Shown: positions 1-7,561, counted from the stretch's first letter. The stretch is DNA of 64,000 nt from Streptomyces malachitofuscus (GCF_014650055.1 NZ_BMUF01000007.1:124001-188000); one strand, 5' to 3'. Notes: generated from the letters alone by a model not told the origin. Program-made: numbers and translations.

Positions 1-2
1 GG

Positions 3-77
3 AAGGCCCCCGACCTCGCCGAACGCGACCACCTGACCCGCCGTGCCGCCCGCCTGAACACACGCCTGCGCGGCTGA
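3..77 (+). CDS. C-terminal fragment of an unidentified protein
   Basis: An open frame enters from the left edge and ends at TGA 75-77, giving 24 residues rich in Arg, Leu and Asp/Glu (it ends RLNTRLRG). The composition suits the helical tail of an ordinary Streptomyces protein. It is too short to identify, and the rest of the gene lies outside the window. It could also be chance coding, because high-G+C DNA leaves most frames open. Confidence 0.4.
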   Translation, partial: KAPDLAERDHLTRRAARLNTRLRG

Positions 78-128
78 CGGACAGACCCGGCGGGAATCCC
101 CCTCGCTCACCACCGTGTTGAGCAGGAC

Positions 129-587
129 ATGACTCAACGACCAGGCCCACGCCCTCTCTCCGACGACGCCCTCTCGGAGCTCCTCGCCGCCCGGCAGTTC
201 GGCACGCTCGCCACCGTCAAGCGCAGTGGCCACCCCCATCTGACCACCATGGTGTACAGCTGGGACCCCGAGGCCCGCGTGCTGCGGTTCTCGACCACGG
301 CGGACCGGGTCAAGGTCGTACACCTGCGGAACAACCCGCGCGCGGCGCTGCACGTGCAGGCCGGCGACCCGTGGTCCTTCGCCGTCGCCGAGGGCGAGGC
401 GGAGGTCTCCGCGGCCACGACGGCCCCCGGCGACGCGGTCGGCCGCGAACTCCTCGCGACGGTCCCGCAGTCCGCGAGGCCGGAGGACGAGCAGGCGTTC
501 CTCGAGCAGCTGGTCGCCGAGCGGCGGGTGGTCATCCGCCTGAAGGTGGACCGCCTGTACGGGACGGCGCTCGACATCGAGGGCTAG
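129..587 (+). CDS. PPOX-class (flavin/F420-binding split-barrel) oxidoreductase
   Basis: A 152-residue protein of the pyridoxamine-5'-phosphate-oxidase split-barrel superfamily, most like the small actinobacterial F420-dependent PPOX group. The N-terminal block (LLAARQFGTLATV, then SGHPHLTTMVY) is the usual first pair of barrel strands. The RVKVVHLRNNPRAALHV stretch (about residues 59-75) is the typical cofactor-side strand and turn. The length is normal for the family. The start is the ATG at 129, preceded by a weak AGGA-type ribosome site. Such proteins bind FMN, F420 or heme-type cofactors; which one cannot be read from sequence. It stands alone, with the next gene 66 bases away. Family is secure, substrate unknown. 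Confidence 0.88.
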   Translation: MTQRPGPRPLSDDALSELLAARQFGTLATVKRSGHPHLTTMVYSWDPEARVLRFSTTADRVKVVHLRNNPRAALHVQAGDPWSFAVAEGEAEVSAATTAPGDAVGRELLATVPQSARPEDEQAFLEQLVAERRVVIRLKVDRLYGTALDIEG

Positions 588-653
588 AACGGCACCGCGG
601 CCGGCGCGGCAATTCCACTTGCTCCCGCAGGCCCCGCCGGATAGGAAGACCGG

Positions 654-1121
654 ATGCTGAGGGGAAGCAGGGTCGGGCTGAGGGCCCGGCACGAGGACGA
701 CATCCCGGTCCTGCGGGCCGAGCTCTACGACGACGTGGTCAACGGCTCCCGGGCCGAAAGCCGCCCGTGGCGGCCCATCACACCGGGGTCCAAGGACCCG
801 CGGCTCGTGGTGGACGACACGGTGGAGGGCCACGTCCCGTTCTCCGTGGTGGAACTGGACGGCGGCACCCTGGTCGGCACCGCGACGCTGTGGGGCATCG
901 ACACCCACAGCCGTTCCGCCCACATCGGCCTCGGCCTGCTCCCGGCCGCCCGAGGCAAGGGCTACGGCACGGACGTGGTCGCGATGCTCCGCGCCGCCGA
1001 GCGCAACGGCTTCGTCCGCGAGGGCACGCTGCGCTCGTCGGCCTGGGTCCTGGGCGAGTTCCTCGACGAGGTCCTCCTGGGCCTCCTGGCCGACGAATGG
1101 AAGCAAGCCCCGGCGATTTAG
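654..1121 (+). CDS. GNAT N-acetyltransferase, shortened internally
   Basis: A 155-residue protein of the RimJ/RimL-like GNAT group. The acetyl-CoA loop RGKGYGT is at residues 100-106, and the C-terminal GFVREGTLR...GEFLDEVLLGLLADEW block is typical. Full-length relatives as I know them are about 180 residues. They carry 25-30 residues between the helix after GYGT and the GFVREG strand, the segment holding the GLHR and TLADN motifs. Here DVVAML runs straight into RAAERNGF, so that segment is missing in frame. The gene is otherwise open and coding-like. It may be a recent in-frame deletion with lost or altered activity. Start is the ATG at 654; there is no operon partner. Confidence 0.85.
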   Translation: MLRGSRVGLRARHEDDIPVLRAELYDDVVNGSRAESRPWRPITPGSKDPRLVVDDTVEGHVPFSVVELDGGTLVGTATLWGIDTHSRSAHIGLGLLPAARGKGYGTDVVAMLRAAERNGFVREGTLRSSAWVLGEFLDEVLLGLLADEWKQAPAI

Positions 1122-1172
1122 GCCCTGTTCGCCCCGGGACCGGTCCCGGCCGACGCCGCTACCATCCGTGCC

Positions 1173-1565
1173 ATGCCGTCCGACCGGATGAGAAGACCCC
1201 CGGGGCCGGTCGTCGCAGTGGCCGTGATCCACGCGCTGCTGGCCGCCGGCGCCCTGATCCTCGCCGTCGCGATGCTGATCGCAGGCGCGCCGGGGCTCGC
1301 GCTGCTGGGCCTCGTCGCTCTGCTGCCGGGCTCGGTGGCCCTGGGACTGTGGCAAGGCAATCGCGGCGCGCGGGTTGTGGCGATCCTCCTGACGATCCCG
1401 TCCGTGGTGGGCGCGCTCGTGGTGTTCTTGCTTCTCGTCGGGCCCGAGTCGTCCCGGGCCTGGTTCACCCGCGACCATCCGGGCGCGTACGAAGACGCCG
1501 ACGAGTTCGGCGACGACGAGGGCGACGAGCTGCCGCCACCGCGCCGCCGAGTAACGCCACGTTGA
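1173..1565 (+). CDS. Small three-helix membrane protein with acidic tail
   Basis: A 130-residue protein with three hydrophobic segments (about residues 13-36, 40-60 and 67-90), then an acidic stretch (EDADEFGDDEGDE) and a short basic, proline-rich end. No enzymatic motif is visible. It resembles the many uncharacterised Streptomyces small integral membrane proteins. The start ATG at 1173 lies 51 bases after the acetyltransferase stop, so cotranscription is possible. The family is not recognised. Confidence 0.7.
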   Translation: MPSDRMRRPPGPVVAVAVIHALLAAGALILAVAMLIAGAPGLALLGLVALLPGSVALGLWQGNRGARVVAILLTIPSVVGALVVFLLLVGPESSRAWFTRDHPGAYEDADEFGDDEGDELPPPRRRVTPR

Positions 1566-1658
1566 CGGCCACTGTCATGGTGCCCACGGCGTAGTTCAGC
1601 GTTCCGCCGAGGAAACGGCCCAGCCTGTCGGTACGGGGGAGCCGTCGCCCGCACACAC

Positions 1659-1946
1659 CTACTCGACGCGAGCCCCGTCATCCGGCGTCACAGCGACGAT
1701 CGCCACCGTCGGAGGCGGCGGCGACGGCGTGTGGACGTACGCCACGGCCGGCCCGGGCACGTTGCCCCGGGGTTCGACTCGTGTCTTGCGCACCTCTGCG
1801 CCGTCCCGACGCGGAGGCCCGAGACGCACCCCGAGGCGCGGCGCTTGTTCGAGCTCCTGCCGCAGGGCGTCCAGCGCCTGTTCGGCTCCCAACTCCTTCG
1901 CCCGCTGAGCAGCCCGTACGGTTACTGCCGCGATCACACCGCTCAC
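1659..1946 (-). CDS. Small hypothetical protein coupled to DUF6247 gene
   Basis: A 95-residue protein starting at a GTG (1944-1946) that overlaps the TGA of the upstream gene in a GTGA arrangement, so the two are translationally coupled. It has an Ala/Glu/Leu-rich helical N-terminus, a basic middle (RRDGAEVRKTRVEPR) and a short beta-like end (TVAIVAVTPDD). The end loosely recalls small RelE-like proteins that partner DUF6247, but no catalytic residues can be assigned. A toxin role is only a suggestion from size, basic centre and gene order. Confidence 0.6.
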   Translation of the reverse strand: MSGVIAAVTVRAAQRAKELGAEQALDALRQELEQAPRLGVRLGPPRRDGAEVRKTRVEPRGNVPGPAVAYVHTPSPPPPTVAIVAVTPDDGARVE

Positions 1947-2239
1947 GCGCGCGGATCCTCCCGCTTCAGCTGTGCGGACAGGTCGAGGCCTTCCTGTATG
2001 GCGAGCTCGAAGTCGGGGTCCTGGTAGAGGCGAATCCGGCCTCGGTAGTCGACGATCACTGTCGCGACAGCGTTGAGATCGGTCTCGGACGAGGCCTCCA
2101 GCGCACGCTGCAGATCCGCCTCAAAGGCCTCCTGATCTCCCGGAAAACCCTGACCGGACCGAAGAGCAGCCCTGATGTCGCCAATGGTCCTCAACGGCAG
2201 CGGTGCGGTGATCGGCGTCTCTGCGTGCTCTGCGCTCAC
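1943..2239 (-). CDS. DUF6247-like small protein, possible antitoxin
   Basis: A 98-residue acidic protein, probably of the actinobacterial DUF6247 family. It has a helical region (IGDIRAALRSGQ; EAFEADLQRALEASSETDL), then VIVDYRGRIRLYQDPDFE and a basic end. The start is GTG 2237-2239 with an AGGAG about ten bases upstream. It overlaps the next gene by four bases. The layout of a small acidic protein first and a small more basic partner second, behind a promoter with a direct repeat, resembles autoregulated toxin-antitoxin pairs. Antitoxin function is inference. Confidence 0.62.
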   Translation of the reverse strand: MSAEHAETPITAPLPLRTIGDIRAALRSGQGFPGDQEAFEADLQRALEASSETDLNAVATVIVDYRGRIRLYQDPDFELAIQEGLDLSAQLKREDPRA

Positions 2240-2262
2240 GGTCTCGCACTCCTGGATCCTTC

Positions 2263-2284
2263 TGTCCTACGCAGAGTGTCCTAC
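2263..2284 (-). promoter_or_regulatory. Direct repeat TGTCCTAC upstream of DUF6247 pair
   Basis: The 8-mer TGTCCTAC occurs at 2263-2270 and 2277-2284, 14 bases apart, just upstream of the GTG start at 2239. Spacing well over one helical turn and position suggest an operator or paired promoter element for the two-gene unit. It could be chance; no binding protein is known. Confidence 0.35.
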
Positions 2285-2331
2285 ATGTCCGCATGCTGTG
2301 CAGCTGTCGCTGGAAACAGAGGACGGCAATC

Positions 2332-3090
2332 TCATGCTCGAGGCCCCCTGCTCGGCAGAGTCGAGCCGGGCGTGTGGCCGAAGGTGCGGTGGAAGACGTC
2401 GATGAAGGTGCTGGCGGACGACCAGCCGCACCGGTGGGCGACCGCGGTGACGGAGACGCCGTCGGCCAGGAGGACCAGCGCGTGGTGCAGCCGGATCTGG
2501 GTGCGCCACTGCGGGTAGGTGAGGCCGAGGTCGTCGCGCAGGCGGCGGGAGAGCGTACGGGCACTCGCGCCGATCTCCCGGCCGAGCTCATCCAGGGAGC
2601 GGTTGTCCGCCGGGTCGGCGCGCAGGACGTCGTACAGATCCCGCAGCTCGGGGCTCGTCGGGGTCGGCAGGTGCAGCGGCTGCTCGGGGGAGGCCTCGAG
2701 CTGGTCGAGCAGGACGGCGCGCAGCCGCAGCCGGGCCGGCCCGTCGTCCTCGGGGCTGCGCGTGTAGGCCACGATGAGCTCGCGCAGGAGAGGGCTGACG
2801 GCGAGGACGGCCGGCTCGTCGAGACCGAGCGGGTTCACCTCGGCGGGCAGGCCGACGAGATGAAGGTCGAGTTCGCCGTGTGCGGTGTGGCGGTGGACGG
2901 TGCCCGCCGGAATCCAGATCGCGCGGGTGGCGGGCGCGACCCAGGAACCGGCGTCGGTGGTGACGGCGATGGTCCCCCGGCCCGCGTAGACGATCTGGTG
3001 GTCGTCATGACGGTGGGCGTCGATCTCACCGCCGGACGCGAGACGCTGCGTCCGCGTCGGCGCCACCGGCGTATGGCGGATTTCCTGCAT
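2332..3090 (-). CDS. AraC-family transcriptional regulator (cupin + HTH)
   Basis: A 252-residue regulator. The N-terminal half is a cupin sensor (HRHDDHQIVYAGRGT, then WVAPATRAIWIPAGTVHRH). The C-terminal half holds two helix-turn-helix units typical of AraC/XylS (SLDELGREIGASARTLSRRL at about 165-184 and VTAVAHRCGWSSASTFIDVF at about 214-233, ending FGHTPG). The start is the ATG complementary to 3088-3090; the frame stays open far beyond it, but that region is antisense to the transporter. It is divergent from the MFS gene 45 bases away and probably controls it. Close relatives in this architecture regulate efflux pumps. Confidence 0.9.
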   Translation of the reverse strand: MQEIRHTPVAPTRTQRLASGGEIDAHRHDDHQIVYAGRGTIAVTTDAGSWVAPATRAIWIPAGTVHRHTAHGELDLHLVGLPAEVNPLGLDEPAVLAVSPLLRELIVAYTRSPEDDGPARLRLRAVLLDQLEASPEQPLHLPTPTSPELRDLYDVLRADPADNRSLDELGREIGASARTLSRRLRDDLGLTYPQWRTQIRLHHALVLLADGVSVTAVAHRCGWSSASTFIDVFHRTFGHTPGSTLPSRGPRA

Positions 3091-3135
3091 CACTTGGCAA
3101 TCTACCGAAAGCGGGCCACCTGTCGCGCCTCCAGC

Positions 3136-4371
3136 ATGGACCGGGTGCGAAGGAACACACCGATCCTCCTGCTGGCCGTGGGCCACGCCTGCGTGGACGT
3201 CTACCAGGGCGCCGTAGCGGCGCTGATCCCGTTCTTCGTGGCCGAACGCGACTACACCTACGCCGTCGCCTCCGGCATCGTGCTGGCCGCGTCGCTGCTG
3301 TCGTCGGTGGCCCAGCCGGTGTTCGGCGTGCTCACCGACCGCTGGGCGATGCCGTGGCTGCTGCCGGTCAGCACCCTGCTGAGCGGCGTGGGCATCGCCC
3401 TGAGCGGCCTGGCCGGCTCCTACGGACTCACCCTGGCCTTCGTCGCGATCTCCGGCATCGGCGTGGCCGCCTACCACCCCGAGTCCGCCCGCGTGGCCCG
3501 GCTGGCCGGCCGGGGCAGCCACACCGCGATGAGCTGGTTCTCCCTCGGCGGCAACGTCGGCTTCGCCCTCGCCCCGATTTTGGTGTCCCTCGCGGTCGGA
3601 CAGGGCTCGCTGCGCTGGACACCGGTGCTGGTCCTGCCCGCGCTCGCCGGAGTCGCCCTGTGCGTGCCGGTCCTCCGTATCCTCGGCCGGCACCGGACCG
3701 GCACCCCCGGCAAGACCCCGGCCCCGGTCGCCGACGACGTGCCGGCGTTCGTGAAGCTGTCCCTGGCCGTGATCTTCCGCTCTGTCGTCTTCACCGGCCT
3801 GAGCACGTTCGTCTCCCTCTACGCGCAGCAGCGCATGCACGGCAGCACCGCCGCGGGAACCGCCGCCCTGTTCCTGCTGTTCCTGGGCGGCGCCGTCGGC
3901 TCGGTGCTGGGCGGCTCCCTGGCCGACCGCTACGACCGCGTCCGCGTCTCCCGCTGGTCCTACCTGCTCTCGGTCGTCGCCGTCGCGGGAGTGATCCACA
4001 CACCGGGCCCGACCATGTTCCTCTTCGTGGCCCTCACCTCCGTCGGCCTGTACGTCCCCTTCTCCCTGCAGGTCACCCTGGCCCAGGACTACCTGCCCTC
4101 CCGCATCGGCACCGCCGGCGGCGTCACCCTCGGCCTCACCGTCAGCGTCGGCGGCCTGGTCAGCCCCCTGCTGGGCCGCCTGGCCGACGCCACGTCCCTG
4201 CACACGGCCCTGACTCCCCTGATCGCCATGCCCGCCCTGAGCTGGCTGCTCTTCCTCGCGCTGCCGGAGCCCCCGGACGTCCACAAGCCGGGGCCCGAGC
4301 CGGAGACGACGACACCGAAGCGGGCCGGTGACGCCCCGCCGGAACGGGCAATGCGCCCGGACCCTCGATGA
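3136..4371 (+). CDS. MFS transporter, fosmidomycin-resistance (Fsr) type
   Basis: A 411-residue inner-membrane antiporter with about twelve hydrophobic segments. Family hallmarks are the early DVYQGAVAALIPFF helix, GVAAYHPESARVARLAG and FSLGGNVGFALAPI in the N-half, and GGSLADRYDR in the C-half (the MFS loop motif). These fit the Fsr branch, which expels drugs or small organic acids. The start chosen is ATG 3136, where hydrophobic MFS sequence begins; the frame is open upstream but there is antisense to the AraC gene. The tail after residue 380 is Pro/Glu-rich and unstructured. Divergence from the AraC regulator suggests inducible efflux; the substrate is unknown. Confidence 0.9.
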   Translation: MDRVRRNTPILLLAVGHACVDVYQGAVAALIPFFVAERDYTYAVASGIVLAASLLSSVAQPVFGVLTDRWAMPWLLPVSTLLSGVGIALSGLAGSYGLTLAFVAISGIGVAAYHPESARVARLAGRGSHTAMSWFSLGGNVGFALAPILVSLAVGQGSLRWTPVLVLPALAGVALCVPVLRILGRHRTGTPGKTPAPVADDVPAFVKLSLAVIFRSVVFTGLSTFVSLYAQQRMHGSTAAGTAALFLLFLGGAVGSVLGGSLADRYDRVRVSRWSYLLSVVAVAGVIHTPGPTMFLFVALTSVGLYVPFSLQVTLAQDYLPSRIGTAGGVTLGLTVSVGGLVSPLLGRLADATSLHTALTPLIAMPALSWLLFLALPEPPDVHKPGPEPETTTPKRAGDAPPERAMRPDPR

Positions 4372-4483
4372 CCGTCCCGGAGGTCAGACCGCCCAGATCT
4401 CGGCCTCGTCGGCCGGGACGGTGGAGGTCGGCTGGGCAGGGACGCCGACGTCCCCGCGCACCGGGCTCAAGCCCGCAGGCGCA

Positions 4484-5812
4484 TCAGGAACCCTGGCCGG
4501 CGGTCGACGCCGTGTCGGCCGCGACCTCGCGGACGGCCGGCTCCGTTGCAGCGGGCGGCGTGCGGTAGGCGCGGAGGGGCGCGTTGGCCGCGGCCACGAC
4601 GGCGATCGCCAGGACGGCGGACAGTCCGCCGAAGACCAGGGAGAAGGAGGCGGAGGTGGCCGACGCCAACACGCCACCACGGAAGTTGCCGAGTTCGGGG
4701 CCCGCGACACCGATCACGTGTTCCACCGAGGAGACCCGGCCCCGGTACGCGTCCGGGGTCTCCAACTGGACCAAGGCACCGCGGGTGACGACGGACACGG
4801 TGTCGGCGGCCCCCGCCACGGCCAGGCACCCGAGCGCCAGCCACAACGGCCCCGCCAGACCGAAGCAGGCCAGCGCCAGGCCCCAGACCGCGGCCGCGGA
4901 CAGCTGGACCAGGCCGCCACGGCGCCGGCGCGTCACCGTGCCGGAGAGCAGACCGGCCGTGATCCCGCCGAACGCGACGGCCGAGAGGAACAGGCCGAGG
5001 GTCTGCGGGTTTCCCTCGAAGCGGATCTCGTTGACCAGCGGGAAGAGTGCGACGGGCATGGCGAGCAGCGTTGCGGACAGGTCGGTGGCCATCGACCCCC
5101 ACAGCGTCGGGCGGCGCAGGACGATCCGCCAACCGCCGCGCTCCGGCCGGTGCCTGCCGCCGCGCTCCGGCCGGTGCCTGCCTCCGGCCGCGTCGGCGCC
5201 TTCGGGCCGCATGGCAGGCAGGCGGGTCAGCGCGAGCATGGAGACCGCCGTGGCCACGGCCTGGGCCGCGTATGCGGCACCGAGGCCCCACCGGGCGATG
5301 ATCAGCCCGGCCAGCGCGGGCCCGGCCAGCATCGCCGCCTGGAAGGAGACGTTGGTCAGCGCGAGACCGGCCGCGACCTGGTCGCCCGGCAACAGTCTGA
5401 CCGGGAGGGTGCGCCGGGCGGGAGCGCCGAGCGCGCCGCAGCTGGTCCCCACGGCCACCAGGACGAGCAGCAGCAGCACGTTGCTGTTGTCCGCCGCGGC
5501 CTGGGCATACAGCCCTGCGGCGGCCAGCAGTTGGCCCGCGGTCGCGGCCCGTACCACCGCACGGCGGTCGAAGGCGTCGGCCAACGTGCCGCCGAACAGC
5601 CCGAACAGCACCATCGGCAGGCCGGTGGCGAGCCCGATGGCACCGGTGCCCACCGGGCTGCCGGTCAGGTCCCAGACCTGGGCCAGCACCGCCACGTTGG
5701 CCATCTGTCCACCGACTTGGGAGAACGAGGTGCCGATCCACAGGTCGCGAAACGGCTGACTGCCGCGCAGCGGGCGGGTGTCGAGGAACCGGACGCGGAC
5801 GCGCCCTCTCAT
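4484..5812 (-). CDS. MFS transporter (EntS-like), coupled to MarR
   Basis: A 442-residue MFS permease with roughly twelve membrane helices. FRDLWIGTSFSQVGGQMANVA opens the first helix, as in EntS/tetronasin-type exporters. FGLFGGTLADAFDRRAVV is the loop 2-3 signature. The start ATG (5810-5812) overlaps the stop of marR as ATGA, so the pump is translated after the regulator. The central cytoplasmic loop contains an exact tandem repeat of eight residues (GGRHRPER twice). About 110 bases between this stop and the convergent MFS gene hold no recognised feature. Drug efflux under MarR control is the likely role. Confidence 0.9.
   Translation of the reverse strand: MRGRVRVRFLDTRPLRGSQPFRDLWIGTSFSQVGGQMANVAVLAQVWDLTGSPVGTGAIGLATGLPMVLFGLFGGTLADAFDRRAVVRAATAGQLLAAAGLYAQAAADNSNVLLLLVLVAVGTSCGALGAPARRTLPVRLLPGDQVAAGLALTNVSFQAAMLAGPALAGLIIARWGLGAAYAAQAVATAVSMLALTRLPAMRPEGADAAGGRHRPERGGRHRPERGGWRIVLRRPTLWGSMATDLSATLLAMPVALFPLVNEIRFEGNPQTLGLFLSAVAFGGITAGLLSGTVTRRRRGGLVQLSAAAVWGLALACFGLAGPLWLALGCLAVAGAADTVSVVTRGALVQLETPDAYRGRVSSVEHVIGVAGPELGNFRGGVLASATSASFSLVFGGLSAVLAIAVVAAANAPLRAYRTPPAATEPAVREVAADTASTAGQGS
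5133..5180. repeat. 24-bp perfect tandem duplication inside MFS gene
   Basis: Bases 5133-5156 and 5157-5180 are identical. Because 24 is a multiple of three, the duplication is read through in the MFS gene and adds eight residues (GGRHRPER) to the basic loop between the two transporter halves. Copy number could change by slippage. Confidence 0.85.
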
Positions 5813-6297
5813 CGCGGTGGCTCGACGAGGTGGTGGAGGATCCGCTGCCGCATCGACCGGCGTTCCAGCGCCCGCCGCACCTCCTCCACAACGGTGGTCA
5901 TCGCGTAAGGGACCTCGCGGTCCAGCTCGGCGACCGTCTCGTGCGTGGCGCGCCACTCCGCCTCCAGGAACGGCACCAGCGACCGGCCGCGCTCGGTCAG
6001 GTCGATCCGCCGGGTGCGGGCGTCGGGCCCCGGCTCGGAGGTGACCAGACCCTCCTTGCGCATGGCGGCGACGGTCTGGCTGATCGCGGAGTGCGAGCGG
6101 CCGAGGGACTTCGCAAGCTCGCGAATGGTCAGTGGCCCGGTGTGGGTGAGCCGGATCAGCGGATAGGCGAACCGAGGCCGTACCCCCTCGATGCCGCGCT
6201 CGACGTAGACCTGCTCGATCTCGGCGTCCATGGCTGCCAGGAGCTCGTGCAGGGCATGCCAGGGATCGGGCAGCGCTGTGGGATCAGAATTTGTCAC
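5809..6297 (-). CDS. MarR-family transcriptional regulator
   Basis: A 162-residue winged-helix regulator. The recognition region is LTIRELAKSLGRSHSAISQTVAAMRKEGL (about residues 56-84), followed by the wing GPDARTRRIDLTERG, both textbook MarR features, and long flanking dimerisation helices. The start is GTG 6295-6297. A palindromic site overlaps this codon, and a TATATT box lies six bases upstream of it, so the mRNA is probably leaderless. The gene is directly coupled to an MFS pump (ATGA), the classic arrangement for an effector-relieved repressor of its own efflux gene. Confidence 0.9.
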   Translation of the reverse strand: MTNSDPTALPDPWHALHELLAAMDAEIEQVYVERGIEGVRPRFAYPLIRLTHTGPLTIRELAKSLGRSHSAISQTVAAMRKEGLVTSEPGPDARTRRIDLTERGRSLVPFLEAEWRATHETVAELDREVPYAMTTVVEEVRRALERRSMRQRILHHLVEPPR

Positions 6298-6318
6298 AGC
6301 GCTAATATAACAGCGCTG
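6297..6318 (-). promoter_or_regulatory. Inverted-repeat operator and -10 box at marR start
   Basis: CAGCGCT (6297-6303) and AGCGCTG (6312-6318) form a 7-base inverted repeat across an A/T-rich centre. On the minus strand the centre reads TATATT (6309-6304), a good -10 box, and transcription from it would begin about at the GTG start. A further CAGCGCTG lies inside the gene at 6271-6278. A bound MarR dimer would block the promoter. A clear -35 element is not seen. Confidence 0.6.
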
Positions 6319-6339
6319 CGATAATCGAGGGACGCAAGC

Positions 6340-6480
6340 TCAGGTCAGGAGCAGCCCGACGCCGATCATGAGGGCGGTACCGGCCAGAGCGGCGACGACC
6401 AGGACGGTGCGCTTGCCTGCACCGCGAAGACGCAGGGCGAGGGCCGGCGGGCCGATCGGAGCGGTCCTGTTGTCGTTCAT
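6340..6480 (-). CDS. 46-residue single-helix membrane peptide
   Basis: A short frame from ATG 6478-6480 to TGA 6340-6342, with a good ribosome site (GGGAGA about five bases upstream). It encodes a polar, basic N-terminus followed by one hydrophobic helix (VLVVAALAGTALMIGVGLLL). It follows the membrane protein gene at 6531-7028 by 50 bases on the same strand, so it is probably the last gene of the ECF-sigma operon. No family is recognised. The ribosome site, codon bias and clean transmembrane pattern support a real gene. Confidence 0.6.
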   Translation of the reverse strand: MNDNRTAPIGPPALALRLRGAGKRTVLVVAALAGTALMIGVGLLLT

Positions 6481-6530
6481 ATCCGTCTCCCTGATGATCC
6501 AGATGCTCTTGATTCGGGTGACTCGGTTGT

Positions 6531-7028
6531 TCAGGAGGCGTCTTGCCGCAGGGCATCCCGCAGTCGCAGTAGTGCGCGGCGGCGGTGCCGCGCCCGTACC
6601 AGGGTGAGCATCGCGGCGGCGGTGAGGACGACCCCGCCCGTGGCGGTGGCCACCAGGTCGGCGGTGCTGCCTCGGACGGCGGCCAGCGCGACCCCGGCCA
6701 GGGCGGTCACCACGGTCGCCGCCAGTGCGATCCGGGCGGACAGCACCCGGTCCCGGGCGAACAGCGGCCGACGTCTGCTCAGCACCCAGCCGGCGAGGAC
6801 GGCCCAGGCCAGCCCGATCGCGATCAGTCCGGCGAAGGCGGCCTGCGTACGCGGCGGCGGCGCATGCGGCTCGGTGGCCCACAGCACCGCGATCACGGCC
6901 GCGCCGCATCCCCCGGCCAGGCCCACCGCCACGTGGCGCAGCCGGGACCGCAGTGACACCTCCGCGGCCAGCACGCGCTCCAGTTCCTCGGGCACCGGCC
7001 GCTGCGCCGCGCGGTTCTGCTCGCTCAT
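6531..7028 (-). CDS. Four-helix membrane protein, candidate anti-sigma factor
   Basis: A 165-residue protein with an N-terminal cytosolic segment (about residues 1-30, containing PEELERVLAAEVSLRSRLRH) and four hydrophobic helices, ending in a basic Arg-rich tail. Its ATG (7026-7028) overlaps the TGA of the upstream ECF sigma gene. A membrane protein coupled to an ECF sigma gene is normally its anti-sigma factor. The usual zinc-binding HxxxCxxC (ZAS) motif is absent, so this would be a non-canonical membrane-type anti-sigma. The role rests on gene order. Confidence 0.7.
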   Translation of the reverse strand: MSEQNRAAQRPVPEELERVLAAEVSLRSRLRHVAVGLAGGCGAAVIAVLWATEPHAPPPRTQAAFAGLIAIGLAWAVLAGWVLSRRRPLFARDRVLSARIALAATVVTALAGVALAAVRGSTADLVATATGGVVLTAAAMLTLVRARHRRRALLRLRDALRQDAS

Positions 7029-7561
7029 GCCTCGTGTCCCTTCTCGGCCAGGTGGTCGCGCAGCATGCGCCGGGCGCGGTGCAGCCTGCTCTTGACCGTG
7101 CCGGCCGGTACGCCGAGCACCTCCGCGCAGGAAGCCAGCGGCAGGTCCTGAAGGTGGAAGAGGATCAGCACCTCGCGCTCCAAGGGCGGCAACGCGGCAA
7201 GACCCGCCTCGATCCGCATCGTGGTGAGCACGCCGCTGAGCTCGTCGTCGGCGACGACAGCCGTGGCGTCCTCCATGGCCGTCTCCGGCGCCTTGTACGT
7301 CTGCCGCAGATGGTCGGTGACCGTGCGCCGGGCGATGGTGAACAGCCAGGGGGCGAACCGCTCCGCCTGCCGCAGCCGCGGCAGGCCGCGTACCACGGCG
7401 ACCCACGCCTCCTGAACGAGATCGTCCGCAAGGTGCGAAGAGCCGACCACACCCCGGACGTAACGCCACAGCGGGGGGTGCCACACGGCCACCAGCTCGC
7501 GGAACGCCTCCCGCTCCCCGAGCTGGCAGCGCACCACCAGCAACTCGTCGTTGCCCACCAC
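7025..7561 (-). CDS. ECF-type RNA polymerase sigma factor
   Basis: A 178-residue sigma-70-family factor of the ECF class. Region 2 contains LADDLVQEAWVAVVRGLPRL and ERFAPWLFTIARRTVTDHLR (about residues 44-86). Region 4 contains LPPLEREVLILFHLQDLPL and AEVLGVPAGTVKSRLHRARR (about 124-165). Regions 1 and 3 are absent, as expected. The start is GTG 7559-7561. The next gene overlaps by four bases and encodes a membrane protein, the likely anti-sigma. The upstream region shows no obvious autoregulatory promoter that I can define. Confidence 0.92.
   Translation of the reverse strand: MVGNDELLVVRCQLGEREAFRELVAVWHPPLWRYVRGVVGSSHLADDLVQEAWVAVVRGLPRLRQAERFAPWLFTIARRTVTDHLRQTYKAPETAMEDATAVVADDELSGVLTTMRIEAGLAALPPLEREVLILFHLQDLPLASCAEVLGVPAGTVKSRLHRARRMLRDHLAEKGHEA

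Noticed and set aside
371..1594. 407-codon frame overlapping PPOX, GNAT and the small membrane protein
   Set aside because: Arg/Gly/Pro-rich composition, wrong codon bias; it is the shadow of three real genes.
2332..4284. 650-codon minus-strand frame covering both AraC and the antisense of the MFS gene
   Set aside because: Only the last 252 residues are protein-like (AraC); the rest is Gly/Gln/Arg-rich antisense sequence.
4384..4483. Possible remnant coding end (frame ending DEAEIWAV) between convergent MFS genes
   Set aside because: Plausible-looking tail but only about 30 residues, with no start or family; not enough to call a pseudogene.
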